Source of the DNA: Pseudocercospora fijiensis CIRAD86
Taxonomy: Eukaryota; Ascomycota; Dothideomycetes; Mycosphaerellales; Mycosphaerellaceae
NCBI RefSeq assembly: GCF_000340215.1
Contig: NW_006921534.1
Location: forward strand, 6,375,450 to 6,439,449
Direction of reading: 5' to 3'
Length of the DNA stretch: 64,000 nucleotides
In this document: positions 1 to 10,029 of the stretch, piece by piece
Numbering within the stretch: the stretch's first letter is position 1
Layout of the letters: every line of letters starts with the position of its first letter
Notes under the pieces: generated by a model
Seen by the model: the letters and a program-made list of their open reading frames with translations, nothing else
What the model was told of the DNA's origin: nothing
Database searches by the model: none
Made by a program: the position numbers and the translations under genes

Positions 1-1340
1 CTCTTTCGCTTCTTAGATAGTATAGGTATCGGTATCGGTTACGTAGGTATTACTAAGGACGAGGAGGACTATATAGGAAGGAATAATAGGTTAGGTATTA
101 GCTAAGGAGGTTGTATAGGTTGATTTAGTAGTAGTAGTATAGGATTTAGCACCTCTCCGGCTTCGCTATCTTCGAAGTCGCTTAGATCGCTCGAATCTTA
201 GGTAAATAGTATCCGTTACCTATCCTACGTTTCCTATTATGTTTCTTAGCCCTTACGGAAGTTTTCTAAGAGCCGTTATAAAGGCTTAGGGTCTTTGCGT
301 ATCTCTACTATAGTAAGGAAATAGTAGAAGTTATAAAAGGATAGAGGTTTAGAAAATTTAAGTTTAATAGGGCTTACTAAGGTTTAAGGCGCGAGCCGAG
401 GCCGCTCGGTTAGTCGACTCCGGAGGTTCCTATTAGGCTTTAAAGACCCTAAATAATATAATTGATAGGAATAGGTAGGCGCGTAAGTAACTAGAATACT
501 AACAACTCCTAGTCTCCTACTATTCTATATTCTAATCCTTTATAATATTACTAACACACTCCTTTACGGCAGCCTCGATATATAAGGCGTTACGAGTACG
601 CTATATAGCGAGCTCGACCTTCAATTTATACTCCTCGCCTATATATAGTAAACAAGGGTCGTAGGCGTAGGGGTTAAGAAACCTAAAGTGCTTCGCCCTC
701 TCTTCTATCCTTAGTATACGCTCGCTATATACCTTATAGCGACAGTCCCCTAGATATACGGCTATATAGTTACCCTTCTTACGGATATAATCCTCGAAAG
801 CCTCCTACTTCTTAGTAAAGACGTCGAGCTCGGCATTCTTCGCAATTAGTCGGTATTCTATACCTTCGTATTCCTTTAGTATACGGCGAGACTCTTGTAA
901 CAACCCTTCTATAACAGCCTACTAAGCCTCTATTTCCTTATACTATTAATTAAGCTAATCCTAACCTTTTACCGTCTTCTTAGGATTCTTACGAAGCCTC
1001 TTAGTAACCGGTTCTTCTTCTTCTTCTTTCTTAGAAGCGCTAGATATACTATTAGCGATAGACTTCTTATTACTAGGCTTCTTGTCGATAGGCTAAGTCT
1101 AAGTCTATAGCGGCGGTAGCGGTAGTAGCGATAGTAAGGTATCTATAACCTCTATCTCCGATTCTAACTCGCTATCCGATAGCTATACGATTAGCTATAG
1201 TAATAGACAGTATTCGCTATTAACCTACCTCGATTACTTCTACGCGCTTCTAACCTATTCTTAATACGATTTTATATAAGGAAGAGGTAGAAATACTACG
1301 AAATTAAGGGATACTTGTACGCCGCGGTATCGCCTTCGAT
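1..1340. repeat. RIP-mutated repeat remnant
   Basis: The segment has the RIP signature: CA and TG are very rare, TA is abundant, CG is retained, and all frames are full of TAG/TAA. Composition returns to normal after an AT-rich stretch near 1341-1460. No terminal repeat or recognisable transposase or reverse transcriptase motif was found, so the element class is unknown. It runs off the left edge of the window. Confidence 0.75.
520..1090 (-). pseudogene. RIP-broken ORF of unknown function
   Basis: One minus-strand frame reads as protein across about 190 codons, interrupted only by RIP-type stops. It starts with a Ser/Lys/Glu-rich stretch with a run of five Glu followed by a basic Lys/Arg-rich patch that could be a nuclear localisation signal. 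A charged helical part follows, with a Tyr-rich segment containing YLGDCRYKVYSERILRIEER. I do not recognise the family. It is most likely the ORF of an old repeat rather than a host gene. Confidence 0.4.
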
Positions 1341-1857
1341 TGCCTAAGAAATACCGATTAATTGTAATTATAATTATATAATTACATATATAACAATTAT
1401 ATCTACAATTACAGTGATTGTAAGTAATTAGGTAATTATAACAATTAACAATTAATAGCTATACAATAGAGTTCTCTCTACGCTCTTTGTTATAGATGCA
1501 TAACTCTTTGACCTTGAGACCCTGCGTGATGGAGGATCTTCTTAGTATCGTCTATCGCTGCAGTAAAGGCTATGCATGCCGTCGAGACTCGAGGCATGAA
1601 AGATGGGCAAAGGACCCAGATCCTGCAATTCGACGACATTCGAGAAGATCATCCAAGACTCGCTCTCACAGTCTCAGTGAGACTTGATGTCAGCTGCATC
1701 TTTGCTATTGCCCTGTGCGTCTGTCTTGCCGTTTCTGCGACTCGAACTATTACAGAATCCCTTCGGTGACACACACAACTTATAACAAGACTCGAACTTG
1801 TAGGAGAAGCAGCAATCGTTACCAGTCTCACACCCAGCACCCCTCAAGCCTTCCAAA
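1341..1857. other. AT-rich border and upstream region of the first host gene
   Basis: 1341-1460 is AT-rich and rich in 'aattata' words, the transition from RIP-mutated repeat to host DNA. From about 1470 the composition is normal, with CA and TG restored. Short overlapping ORFs on both strands (1496-1925) show no domain and no consistent coding bias. The stretch is best read as promoter/5' UTR of the gene at 1858. Confidence 0.5.
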
Positions 1858-2241
1858 ATGACAGAAACCCTCCTCCTCCTCTCCGCTCCCGACCTCTCCC
1901 AATCCTTCACCACCACCACCACCAAAGCCTCCTACGACTGTGAATGCAACAAACACCATCAACTCTGGACCTCCCTCTCTCCCAACCTCAGCGCCCAAAT
2001 CTTTGAAGATCTTAGCGAACTTCGTCAAGCTCCGGGTAAGTATGAGGATACCCTTTTCGGACAGATTATGTTTGTGCTCGCGGATGTTATAGGGAAGGGT
2101 AAGGCGAGTTTTGAGGAGTTGGATGTTGTTGAGGAGTTTGTGGGGAGGTTGAAGGGGCGGAGTTTGGGCTTGGAGAGGGGGGTGAGGAAATTAGAGGGTT
2201 GTGCTAGGGGTGGGGGGCGGTTAGGATGGATGTGGTGGTGA
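1858..2241 (+). CDS. Small hypothetical protein, 127 aa
   Basis: I do not recognise this protein. The ATG follows a pyrimidine-rich, TATA-less region and opens a 127-codon frame. The N-terminus is Leu- and Thr-rich with a run of Thr at 19-23. A Cys-x-Cys pair follows (DCECNKHHQLW), then an amphipathic helical region rich in Leu, Val and Glu (about 60-110), then a short Gly-rich tail. A GTAAGT at 2035 with TAG at 2088-2090 could be a 56-bp in-frame-looking intron, but reading through preserves the helical pattern, so I kept a single exon. Antisense ORFs at 1649-2028 are low-complexity shadows. Expression or orthologues would be needed to confirm it. Confidence 0.45.
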   Translation: MTETLLLLSAPDLSQSFTTTTTKASYDCECNKHHQLWTSLSPNLSAQIFEDLSELRQAPGKYEDTLFGQIMFVLADVIGKGKASFEELDVVEEFVGRLKGRSLGLERGVRKLEGCARGGGRLGWMWW

Positions 2242-2589
2242 GATTTTGGGAGATGAGGTGAGGTGAGGTGAGGTGTTTCTTGGTTTCATATCAACTCTTG
2301 GCAAATGGAATTTCTGTGAAGTGGACTTCGCTACTGGATTCTCCTGGTTGTGCTGCTCGCTGAGAAGCGTCGGTGTAGAGATCTGGGGTGAGGAATGGGG
2401 TGCTCAGGTTTGGCTCGAGCAGGTGTAATGATGCTGCTGGCGCGGTTGAGCCGTTGAGCTGCTTCGCTGTAGAGTTATTAAGGAGTTAGAGTGGAATTGT
2501 GGTTAGGTGAGGTATTTTCTTGTTCACATCTGCCTACTATCACTCCCAAGGAATACGTACTCTACGAGAACCGCTTCGCTACTAGGCTC
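2242..2589. other. Intergenic, nothing recognised
   Basis: Normal host composition with a short run of 'aggtg' repeats near 2255-2275. No ORF, RNA gene or repeat boundary could be supported. Confidence 0.5.
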
Positions 2590-3488
2590 CTACAACTGCA
2601 CCATATATTCCGAAGCGCTGATCGAGCAACCTTGCATGGCGCATCCACTGTCAGCTATTTCCATGCCCAGGCGCTGTCGACGCTTCCGCACTCCTTTTCC
2701 ACATACCTCCATCGCTGCGTCTGGCTCGAGAACAATACAGCCTTCGCAATAATCTCGCAGCTGGTCATGGATCCCAGGGAACTTTTCCAAAACGCCTTTC
2801 TGTCGTGTAAGTTGTCTCAGTTGCTAATAACCATCTCTGCTTCAGCGCTTAATGTAATCATTGAAGATAGGCAAAGCCTCGCGACGAACGATCCTGCTGA
2901 CTTTCGTGATCGGCGGCTGCGCTGGCCTTCGAGGCATCTCGAGACTTGCGATGTGGAATTCATAGATCCTACAGCGTAGTTCGGGCGGTAGGTCCATGAA
3001 ATCGATGCTCATCTCCTCATCCGCTTTCTCGAGAAGTTTCACCAGACCCAGCTTGCTGTTGGGAATTGTGGTAATGGTCCGACACTTCTGACGAGCGAAG
3101 CTAAGAAGTTCGTTCAGAGAGCATGCTTCGTATACGAGTAGCCCTCGGTCGAGTCGTACTTTCAGGTCCTTGTAGCGCTGACTCCATTCGTGAATTGGAT
3201 ACAGCTAGGCGAGGCTGAGATGGCGGCAACGGTGACCGACTTCGACAGTCACTGGATAGACGTATTTGGTGAGCTTCCAGTACTCGTTGGAGCGCCCTTT
3301 GGACGACGGTACAGTGTCCTCGCGCACGAGTTGGACCATACTGATGGCAGGCTTAATCGTCTGTGATCTTCGGCTCGAGATTTGGAGACGCGAGCGTCTT
3401 CCGAGTCGCAGATTGTACAGTTGCTATCCGTAGTGAAGTATGTGCAATGGACTCGAATTGTAGTCTTGAAGATAGAAGTGGGAGACAA
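2590..3488 (-). pseudogene. Decayed F-box-like protein gene
   Basis: On the minus strand a protein-like frame runs from about 3420 down to 2842. It includes DLPPELRCRIYEFHI and SRIVRREALPIFNDYI, the two hallmarks of the large family of fungal F-box-like proteins (LPPELRxxIYE near the F-box, then the RxEALPIFY element). The frame is broken by TAG at 3219 (Gln expected), by TAG at 3424-3426, and by TGA directly after FNDYIKR at 2842. The next coding stretch (2590-2790) is in a different frame. No convincing intron repairs these breaks. CA and TG are at normal frequency, so the decay is ordinary frameshift and stop mutation rather than RIP. An alternative is a multi-exon gene whose splice sites I cannot see. 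Confidence 0.55.
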
Positions 3489-3602
3489 AGCTCTAGGGCG
3501 GATATAAAGTGAAGTAGTCGGGTTTGGCGCGGGCCCACTGTTATGGAAAAGATCACATGCGTGACTGAGGCTGGCACTTTCTCATCTAAATTGCCTCACT
3601 TC

Positions 3603-3978
3603 TTACATTCGATATTTGAATTCCGGCGAATTCCAGTCAGTAAGCTCATCATCCGTGCCCTCGGAAGCAGTTGCGACAGCACTCTCGTTGTTTTGAGATC
3701 TGTCTCGTCTCTTGTTCTCGAAGGTCAGATAAGCCCGCAGTCCCATCGCCACCAGCACAACGAGTGCATAACAAACCACGATCGCCTTGAATGCGGTCGG
3801 ATAGTGCGGCTGATTTCCAAACATGTTTTGCCTTCCCTGTGCCTTCGTGGATCACCCGTTGTTCTGCGACATGCTTCTCGTTTGGAGAAAGGAATGAACA
3901 GGAAGCGATCGAGTGTGGCGGCATGAAGGGCAACCCGAATCCCCAGAGAAAGGTCGCGCAGCCAAGGACGATGAACAT
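3603..3978 (-). pseudogene. Remnant of a Dal5/allantoate-permease-type MFS transporter
   Basis: Two minus-strand frames carry matching pieces of one transporter. 3824-3603 encodes the C-terminal end: YPTAFKAIVVCYALVVLVAM as last membrane helix, then FENKRRD and DELTDWNSPEFKYRM, typical for Dal5/nicotinic acid permease-type proteins. 3978 down to about 3810, in another frame, encodes the middle of the family: FIVLGCATFLWGFGLPFMPP, then FLSPNEKHVAEQRV. The roughly 200 residues that normally separate these parts are missing, and the N-terminal helices are not found. This is a pseudogene by internal deletion and frameshift, next to another decayed gene on the same strand. Confidence 0.7.
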
Positions 3979-4529
3979 CGCCTACTCTCCGCCCTCAGGC
4001 TGGACCAAATTCTTGCTGAATGTCGGCAGAGTGTTTTCTGGTTGCAGCTCTCTTCGCGTCGCTTGTTGCCCATCGTGGCGTAGCTAGCCGGCAGATCTTC
4101 ATGTTTTGCGTACGGAAGCTGGATGCCGTTCTTTCGAGGCAGCCTCCATCGTAGCTGTGGTGTCCGTGTGCCTTCGATATGAACATGCAGCTCAATAATC
4201 TTGCGGAGAAACGACTGGAGGAGAAATGTCTTGGCGACAAAGATAAGGTTAAGTATTCTAAGCCTCAAAGCCTCGCCTCAAAGCAGCCCAGCCCAGCCAC
4301 AGGAAACAACGAACGCCATTCGCCTGGTCAGCAGACTTCACACTCGCCGACATCCCTTCACCGTTTCCAGAAGCCCTGGAGCGATCGCTACCAATTTCAC
4401 CACCTACTGACACCTTCCACGCCCTGGCGACTGCCTGCGACATAGAGAGACCAGGGTTCGGCCTCGGTTACGTCGTCGACTCGGAGCTGCGAAAGCTAAG
4501 CTTCGCTTCCACAAACACAAACAAACACC
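3979..4529. other. Upstream region of YPT7
   Basis: No gene is supported here. Short ORFs on both strands overlap each other and show no domain. 3979-4240 may hold further scrambled pieces of the MFS pseudogene on the minus strand. The last 100 bases are C- and A-rich ('ccacaaacacaaacaaacacc' type leader, broken here by description) as expected for a fungal 5' UTR. Confidence 0.4.
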
Positions 4530-5336
4530 ATGTCTTCAAGAAAGAAGATCCTGCTGAAGGTGCGGAGAAGGCGCGGCGACATCAGGACAAGAGTATGGAC
4601 TGACCGCGACAGGTCATCATTCTCGGCGACAGCGGTGTCGGCAAAACCAGCTTGATGAACCAATATGTATGCTCGCACCGACGATCAAATCCATGCACAA
4701 GTGCTCACAACCGCTCCAGGTCAACAAGAAGTTCTCAGCCTCCTACAAAGCCACGATCGGCGCCGACTTCCTCACCAAAGAAGTGCTCGTAGACGACCGC
4801 CTCGTGACCATGCAGCTCTGGGACACAGCCGGCCAAGAACGATTCCAGTCACTCGGCGTGGCCTTCTACCGTGGAGCAGACTGCTGCGTGCTTGTATATG
4901 ATGTAAACAACTCGAAATCATTCGACACGTTGGACTCGTGGAGGGACGAGTTCTTGATCCAAGCTAGCCCTATGGATCCTGAGAGCTTCCCATTCGTCGT
5001 ACTGGGCAACAAGGTGGACAGAGAAGAGAGCGCGCGAGTCATCAGCAGCAAGAGAGCAATGGCCTTCTGTCAAGCGAAGGGTGGCATACCATATTTCGAG
5101 ACGAGTGCAAAGGAGGCCATTAATGTGGAGCAGGCTTTTGAGGGTAAGTAGACACCGCACGCTCTGTGCAGACGGAGTGGCATTTCGCACCGCATTGTTC
5201 GAGAACCATGCCCTGACGCTTCCCAGTGATCGCACGAAATGCCCTCGCACAAGAAGAATCACAAGACTTCAACCCGGACTTCCCAGAAACGATACCCATC
5301 AATATCGACAACCAGGATCAGGGTTGCTCGTGCTGA
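4530..5336 (+). CDS. YPT7: Rab7-type GTPase Ypt7, four exons
   Basis: Rab GTPase of late endosomes and the vacuole. It recruits HOPS for homotypic vacuole fusion. Exons are 4530-4559, 4613-4666, 4720-5143 and 5227-5336; the three introns (53, 53 and 83 bp) have GT..AG ends, and the first has a CTGAC branch-like site. The spliced protein has 205 aa, the usual length. All nucleotide-binding motifs are intact: GDSGVGKT at 15-22, switch I with ATIGADF at 39-45, WDTAGQE at 62-68, NKVD at 125-128 and ETSAK at 155-159. The C-terminus is CSC, the double-geranylgeranylation signal. The start follows a typical CAACA/CACC leader. The gene is complete although it sits beside two pseudogenes and 2 kb from a transposon. 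Confidence 0.95.
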
Positions 5337-5901
5337 AGGCTGACGAGTATTGGGAGGAAGAAACCAAGCCTCGAAGTTTATCTCGCGAGCGCTGCCTGTA
5401 TCCTGAACACACCATTTTTCTCGCTTGCATTTCAGACGGCGTTCGGAGCGCGATTGACCTGTGGCGCTGAGACGTCGTGTTTTGCACAATACCATTTACC
5501 GCACTTTTGGAAGGATGGGTTCGGATGCATGAAAATGCGGATTTAGTCAGAATAGCAGTAGCATTGAACACAGAATGGGAATGATGAGTAGCCGAATTTA
5601 ATCAGCATTCATAATCCGCTTTGCTCCTTTACGCCGGTGCCACTCTCGAGCATGGCGGGTTAGTCCAAGACTGATACCGGGACAGATCTCCGTGTGTCGT
5701 CCTTATCCTGCTTGTCCGGCCGCCATAGTGTGATCAAGCAGTTTCCTGTCAGACTGCCTTGCCGGTCGTTCACCACCGAGCGCTGCCTCTGAGCTCGTTT
5801 ACGAGTGCACTCCACTTCTCGAGATCCTCAAATCGAGTTCATGATTCAATCTCCACCTCTCCACATATACCCTATCCTTCCTCTCGAGCGTAAAGTTCAA
5901 T
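5337..5901. other. Convergent intergenic region YPT7-CSL4
   Basis: Holds the 3' UTRs of the converging YPT7 and CSL4 genes. No ORF above noise, no tRNA fold and no repeat signature was recognised. Confidence 0.6.
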
Positions 5902-6579
5902 TCAAACCGGTTTCGCCACCTTCCTCACCTCCCTCCTCCCCATCCCCAAATCCTCGAATTCCCTCCAACTCACCGGCACCATGGGATTCCCAAACTCCGA
6001 CGTCGCCATCACAACCCCCAACTCATTCTTCGCCGTACTCAAATAATACGCCCTCTCATCCCCCAAACTTATCACCACCGCCCGCACAATATCCCCGACC
6101 CGAAAACTTTCGCTCACTTTCACTTGGTCGATTTCGGTCGCGCGGATGTCTTGTTGGCGGATTGTTGCCGGGAGGGGGTCGTTGAGGTTGTGATGAGTAG
6201 TAGTAGTTTCGTCGGGTGATGAGGAGATTATTGTGAGGATGGAAATGTTGGCTTGTCGGGTTTGGGTTTTTGTGATTCGGCCGAGGATTTTTGTGCCGAC
6301 TGAGGGCAGTAATGGGCCTGTTGTGCGGTGGATTGAGAGTGTGGGTGCTTTTGAGGTCTTTGATGTTGAGGGTTTGGAGTGGATTGGGCCTGCGATTGAG
6401 GCGCAGAGATTGTTTTTGTGGATGTGGGTTGCTTCGCCGAGGTTGTTTGAGGTGTTTGGTCCCAGAGATTGTCCTGGGAGGGCTATTGAGGTCATGTTGT
6501 GCGACTCGTTAGTGATTGCGTCTTCGAGATCCAAAGGGATGCACACCTTCCGAGAAGTATCCGGGGTTGCGTCAGCCAC
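5902..6579 (-). CDS. CSL4: Exosome complex cap subunit Csl4
   Basis: RNA-binding cap subunit of the nuclear/cytoplasmic RNA exosome. The single exon encodes up to 225 aa. The family's N-terminal element is seen as TSIALPGQSLGP. An S1-like OB fold follows, from GTKILGRITKTQTRQANISI through IRQQDIRATEIDQVKVSESF and FRVGDIVRAVVISLGDERAYYLSTA. The C-terminal strand ends in GNPMVPVSWREFEDLGMGRR. The family usually begins just before the ALPGQ motif, so the true start may be Met29 (6495, 197 aa, close to the human 195 aa) rather than the first ATG at 6579. The gene is intact; its 5' flank is cut by the Fot1-like transposon only 36 bp upstream of the first ATG. Confidence 0.92.
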   Translation of the reverse strand: MADATPDTSRKVCIPLDLEDAITNESHNMTSIALPGQSLGPNTSNNLGEATHIHKNNLCASIAGPIHSKPSTSKTSKAPTLSIHRTTGPLLPSVGTKILGRITKTQTRQANISILTIISSSPDETTTTHHNLNDPLPATIRQQDIRATEIDQVKVSESFRVGDIVRAVVISLGDERAYYLSTAKNELGVVMATSEFGNPMVPVSWREFEDLGMGRREVRKVAKPV

Positions 6580-6614
6580 TCCACCCCTCGCCCTGGGCTC
6601 GGGGATTCAAGCCA

Positions 6615-6658
6615 TACGTAAAATCGCTTTTTCTTAGTAGGCTATACGTAAAACTCGA
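6615..6658. repeat. Left terminal inverted repeat of Fot1-like element
   Basis: 44 bp beginning TACGTAAAATCGC. It pairs with 9109-9152 at 41 of 44 positions. It contains two near-direct copies of ACGTAAAA (6617-6623 region and 6647-6653 region), a subterminal repeat that could be a doubled transposase-binding site. Confidence 0.88.
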
Positions 6659-6719
6659 CGACAGCAATGTTGTAGAGCACATATAATAGGAGACTGAATA
6701 TAAGTAGAATAAGAGATAA

Positions 6720-8880
6720 GAAATAGTAGATTTCCGGCCGTATCGTAGTAGCTTATCGTTAGACTATAACTTAACGTCTATCTGCTTAGTCTTACTATTG
6801 TTGTTAAATACAACACGGAAGGCCTTACTACACTTCAATCGATAGCAGCGCGCCCTATTATAAGCACCCTTCGCCTCGTAGAGTATCTTCTAGTACCTAT
6901 TATTAGCTATATTCTTATCTTACTAAGTAAGTTGTAAGCGTAGTTTATTTGCCTCGATAGCACCTGCTCGAATAAGCCGATTAGGCTATTCCTTCTACCG
7001 CTTCTTTGCTCGCTTAACAATACTTGTAGATTAGTATTTACGCTTATATTCTTTATCCTTATAGATAGCCGCGTTAACTAATATATTATAGGCCTCTTCT
7101 ACTCGCTTTATAGGTAACGAAGAAAATAGGTTAAACGATAGCAATATAGGATCGATACTATACGGGGCTAGTTTTAGATAAGACCGTCGGAAGTCCTTAC
7201 GAGCTTATATAGCACTACGAGATACCTTAATCGTACGAGGGCTAGTAGTAGTGCCTAGGAGCTATTACAGCAATTCGGGGGTCGGCGTTCGCTAAGGTAG
7301 TAGAGGTAGTAACGATAGTATACTCTAAGCAATTAAGTTTTCGAGATCCCCGAGGTAGTAGCGACTATTAGCGTACGACTAGCCTTCTAAATCGATAATA
7401 GTAGGCTCCGCAGAACGTTATTGCTTAACTAATGCGATATGCTCCTACTAAGCTATATCGGCTATTGCTAGCGATTTATTATACCGGGCTTCTTCCTATG
7501 CTAACTCGCTCTTAATTGCTTACTAGTTCTAATTATAGTTAGTAGCCCTATACTAATCTCGAATATACTTATAAGGGACCTCCCTATTAATTAGGAATAT
7601 ACCTGTCTTCCGGAATGCCGCCCTTATATTATGTAAAGTAAATGTCTTAGCCTAAATAGCTAAGAGTGCCTTAACAAACTTAGGTATTCCGAATTTACTA
7701 ATACTACGGTATATAGCCTCTAGTACCGCTTGCCTATGCCTTAGCTTATATACCTAAAATAGGACTATATCTAAAGGCTATATAAAGTGTAAAGTGTGTA
7801 GTTGTAGGCCCTATAATTGAATCCTATGCCGCTTTGCAAAGGCTGCAAATTCCTTAAAGTAGTAGGAGCCGTAATTGTCGTATAATAATACCCTCTACTT
7901 GTTTAGATCTTTAGGCCTCGTCTTTTGCTTAAACTAGCAGATATAATATATTATAGTATCGTCGGTTACATATCTAAACTCGTTAATAGTAATTAAGAAG
8001 TTGTCCTTGCCTAATAGTATAGTTAGTAGGTATCGTTACCTCGGAAGCGGACTCGGACTCGGAAGTAGCAATAGTAGTAGTAATAGACTTACCTTCCTTC
8101 GGTACCTACCGTTCTTAGACTATTACACCTTTAACGATTAACTAATAATCTACTACCTTACTAAACGCGTTTACGGTCTCGACGACTATTATATATATAC
8201 GGTTGCTATTATATTCGGTCTAGGCGCGCCGCTTCGTATTTATTATAACGATATACTCGTTACTACTAATTCTAATCCGGAAGCTAGTTTTATCGAAATT
8301 CTATACATTCCGCGGCTTTATATCTAGTCGCTTTATTATCGCCTTAAACCGGTTAAACTAGCTCCCTATCGTAGAAGGATCGTAAGCTTCCTTCCGCTAT
8401 ACCTTAATCGGTTTAGACTTAACCTTACTAAGTCTATAGCGCTTTAGAAAGCGGTCCGCCTAATCTATACTAAATAGCGGTATTGTATCCTTCGATATAC
8501 CTTCTAGTAGTAGGCTTACTAGTATATCTATCGCTATAACGGTAATTAGCGGTACCGGTAAGAATATACCTATTTCGTCCCTTTCTCGATAATGATCCGC
8601 TAGCGCTATCTCTTAAGACTCGTCTAATTTGGTATTAGTTAATAGACGACTAAATAGCGACCTACGGCCTCTTAACCGCTAGTAGATGCGAGAATATAGG
8701 CGAGTTACTTTCTTACTTTTATAGAGCGCTCGAATACTAACCTTCTTATTATCCGATTTAGCTACTAATTCGTAGTACCTCGAAACAACGCGTTCTACTA
8801 CCCTCTCTGCCCTCTCTGCCTCGGTTAACCGCTTAGCTCGCGCCCTTTTTACCTTTTTACTTTTATTACGCCCTATACCG
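6720..8880 (-). pseudogene. RIP-inactivated Fot1/pogo transposase
   Basis: The minus-strand frame shows the order of a Fot1-like DDE transposase. A helix-turn-helix-rich N-terminus comes first (about 8880-8350). Next is the first catalytic block, seen as NFDKTSFRI where active relatives have NFDETGFRI (around 8290). A later block follows with YDNYGSYYFKEFAAF, matching the second catalytic Asp region (around 7850), then an FTLHNIRAAFRKTG segment (around 7620). Many in-frame TAG codons replace Gln/Trp. E to K and G to S changes in the first block are those expected from C-to-T change on the opposite strand. Confidence 0.82.
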
Positions 8881-9108
8881 AGTTTTATATATAATCCGTA
8901 GAGTAGAATATAAGAAATAGGAGGAGTACGAGGAATACACGCTTTAGAATAAGGTAGACGCGCCTGCTAAGGATTATATAAGAAATAGCGATAGTAAGGT
9001 CCTATAGCTACTATATACTCGGATAAACTAGCTAATATAATATTTAGACTCGCGGTTTAATACTATATGCACCTAGATATCTATATAGGACTAGAACCTA
9101 CTACTATA

Positions 9109-9152
9109 TCGAATTTTACGTATAGCCTACTAGGAAAAGGCGATTTTACGTA
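9109..9152. repeat. Right terminal inverted repeat of Fot1-like element
   Basis: Reverse complement of 6615-6658 with three transition differences, ending GCGATTTTACGTA. The doubled ACGTAAAA core is again present. Confidence 0.88.
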
Positions 9153-10025
9153 TCCCTTTAAAGGTTATCTCGGTGATTCTTAGCGAACTAGTCCCACTAA
9201 TAGTTCTACTTTCCATGTTAATTTTAGTAGTACGGCGAACGCCGATTAGGCCTTCCTTTGCAGCCGACCTCGCTCCGGACAGGGTATCGATTAGGGTTAG
9301 CAAGGAGGGTGGTTTACAGGCCGCCGCACCCTTAGAGATTGACTTTACTAGTTAAACCTAAGCAAGTGAAGGAATATAATGCCGCTAAGTATACTAAAGC
9401 GAGAGGTTTGTAGACTATAGACCTATAGAATATAGATACTGACTTATAATAGCTACGTACGCACTTCCGCACTAGGGAAGAGTCTCGTTAGCGCCGTAGG
9501 CTCCGCTCGAAGGGCATTGAATTAAGCGTAGAAGAGGTACGGCAGCTCGTACTACTACGAAGTCTATTAAAGTAGCGATTGTCGACTACTAGTAACTAGT
9601 CTAAGGCAATTCTTAAGCGCCTTAATAAGGTAGAAGCGCAGGTAAAGGACTTAAGGGTAGATTTGAACGTATAGTAGTAGTAGCAAGCGCAGGCCGTACG
9701 TAAGGGGGTTGTAGTAAAGGAAGAGCCTACTACTATAGAAGGCTCTCAAATTAAGGAAGAGGTTATTAGAGCCTCCGAGTTTAATCAATTAGCGTCTAAT
9801 ATAGTGGATTTAACGAAGGAAGTAAAGGAGCTAAAGGTGTTATTGTCGTCGTTATTGCAGGCTTAATAGAAGGCCGCCGAGCCGGTATTACAATAGCTAA
9901 AGTACTCGTAGAAGTCGAGTTGTTAGCAGTTAAAGGTCGGTCGTTAGCAAATACTAGCCTCTAAGCCTCTCGGTAAGCGCGGATATCGTCAATATTATAC
10001 TAGTTATAGCAGCATAGACTGCATA
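9153..10025 (+). pseudogene. RIP-mutated coiled-coil ORF remnant
   Basis: From about 9360 to 9865 one plus-strand frame reads as a Lys/Glu/Leu-rich coiled coil (segments RREESR-like, KAILKRLNKVEAQVKDLRV and NIVDLTKEVKELKVLLSSLL), broken only by TAG/TAA of RIP type. Mutation is lighter than in the neighbouring elements, with some CA and TG left, especially at 9180-9360. A short open frame at 9173-9355 looks fortuitous. It could be a second ORF of the piggyBac-like element to its right or a trapped host fragment. Family unknown. Confidence 0.4.
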
Positions 10026-10029
10026 GGTT

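Larger units (their letters stand above)
6615..9152 (-). mobile_element. RIP-mutated Fot1/pogo-type DNA transposon
   Basis: A complete 2.54-kb Tc1/mariner-superfamily element. It is bounded by 44-bp terminal inverted repeats (6615-6658 and 9109-9152) that differ at three positions, all transitions, and it ends in the TA target dinucleotide. The transposase lies on the minus strand and is destroyed by RIP. The insertion lies between CSL4 and a second transposon block and marks the left edge of a 5.8-kb repeat block. The element is not capable of coding for an active protein. Confidence 0.88.

Noticed and set aside
2491..2979. 162-codon plus-strand ORF
   Set aside because: Antisense to the F-box-like pseudogene, which carries the recognisable motifs on the minus strand; the plus frame has no domain.
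6233..6637. 134-codon plus-strand ORF
   Set aside because: Antisense shadow of CSL4.
9173..9355. 60-codon ORF with hydrophobic start
   Set aside because: Too short, no homology, and it lies in RIP-altered sequence where chance frames occur.
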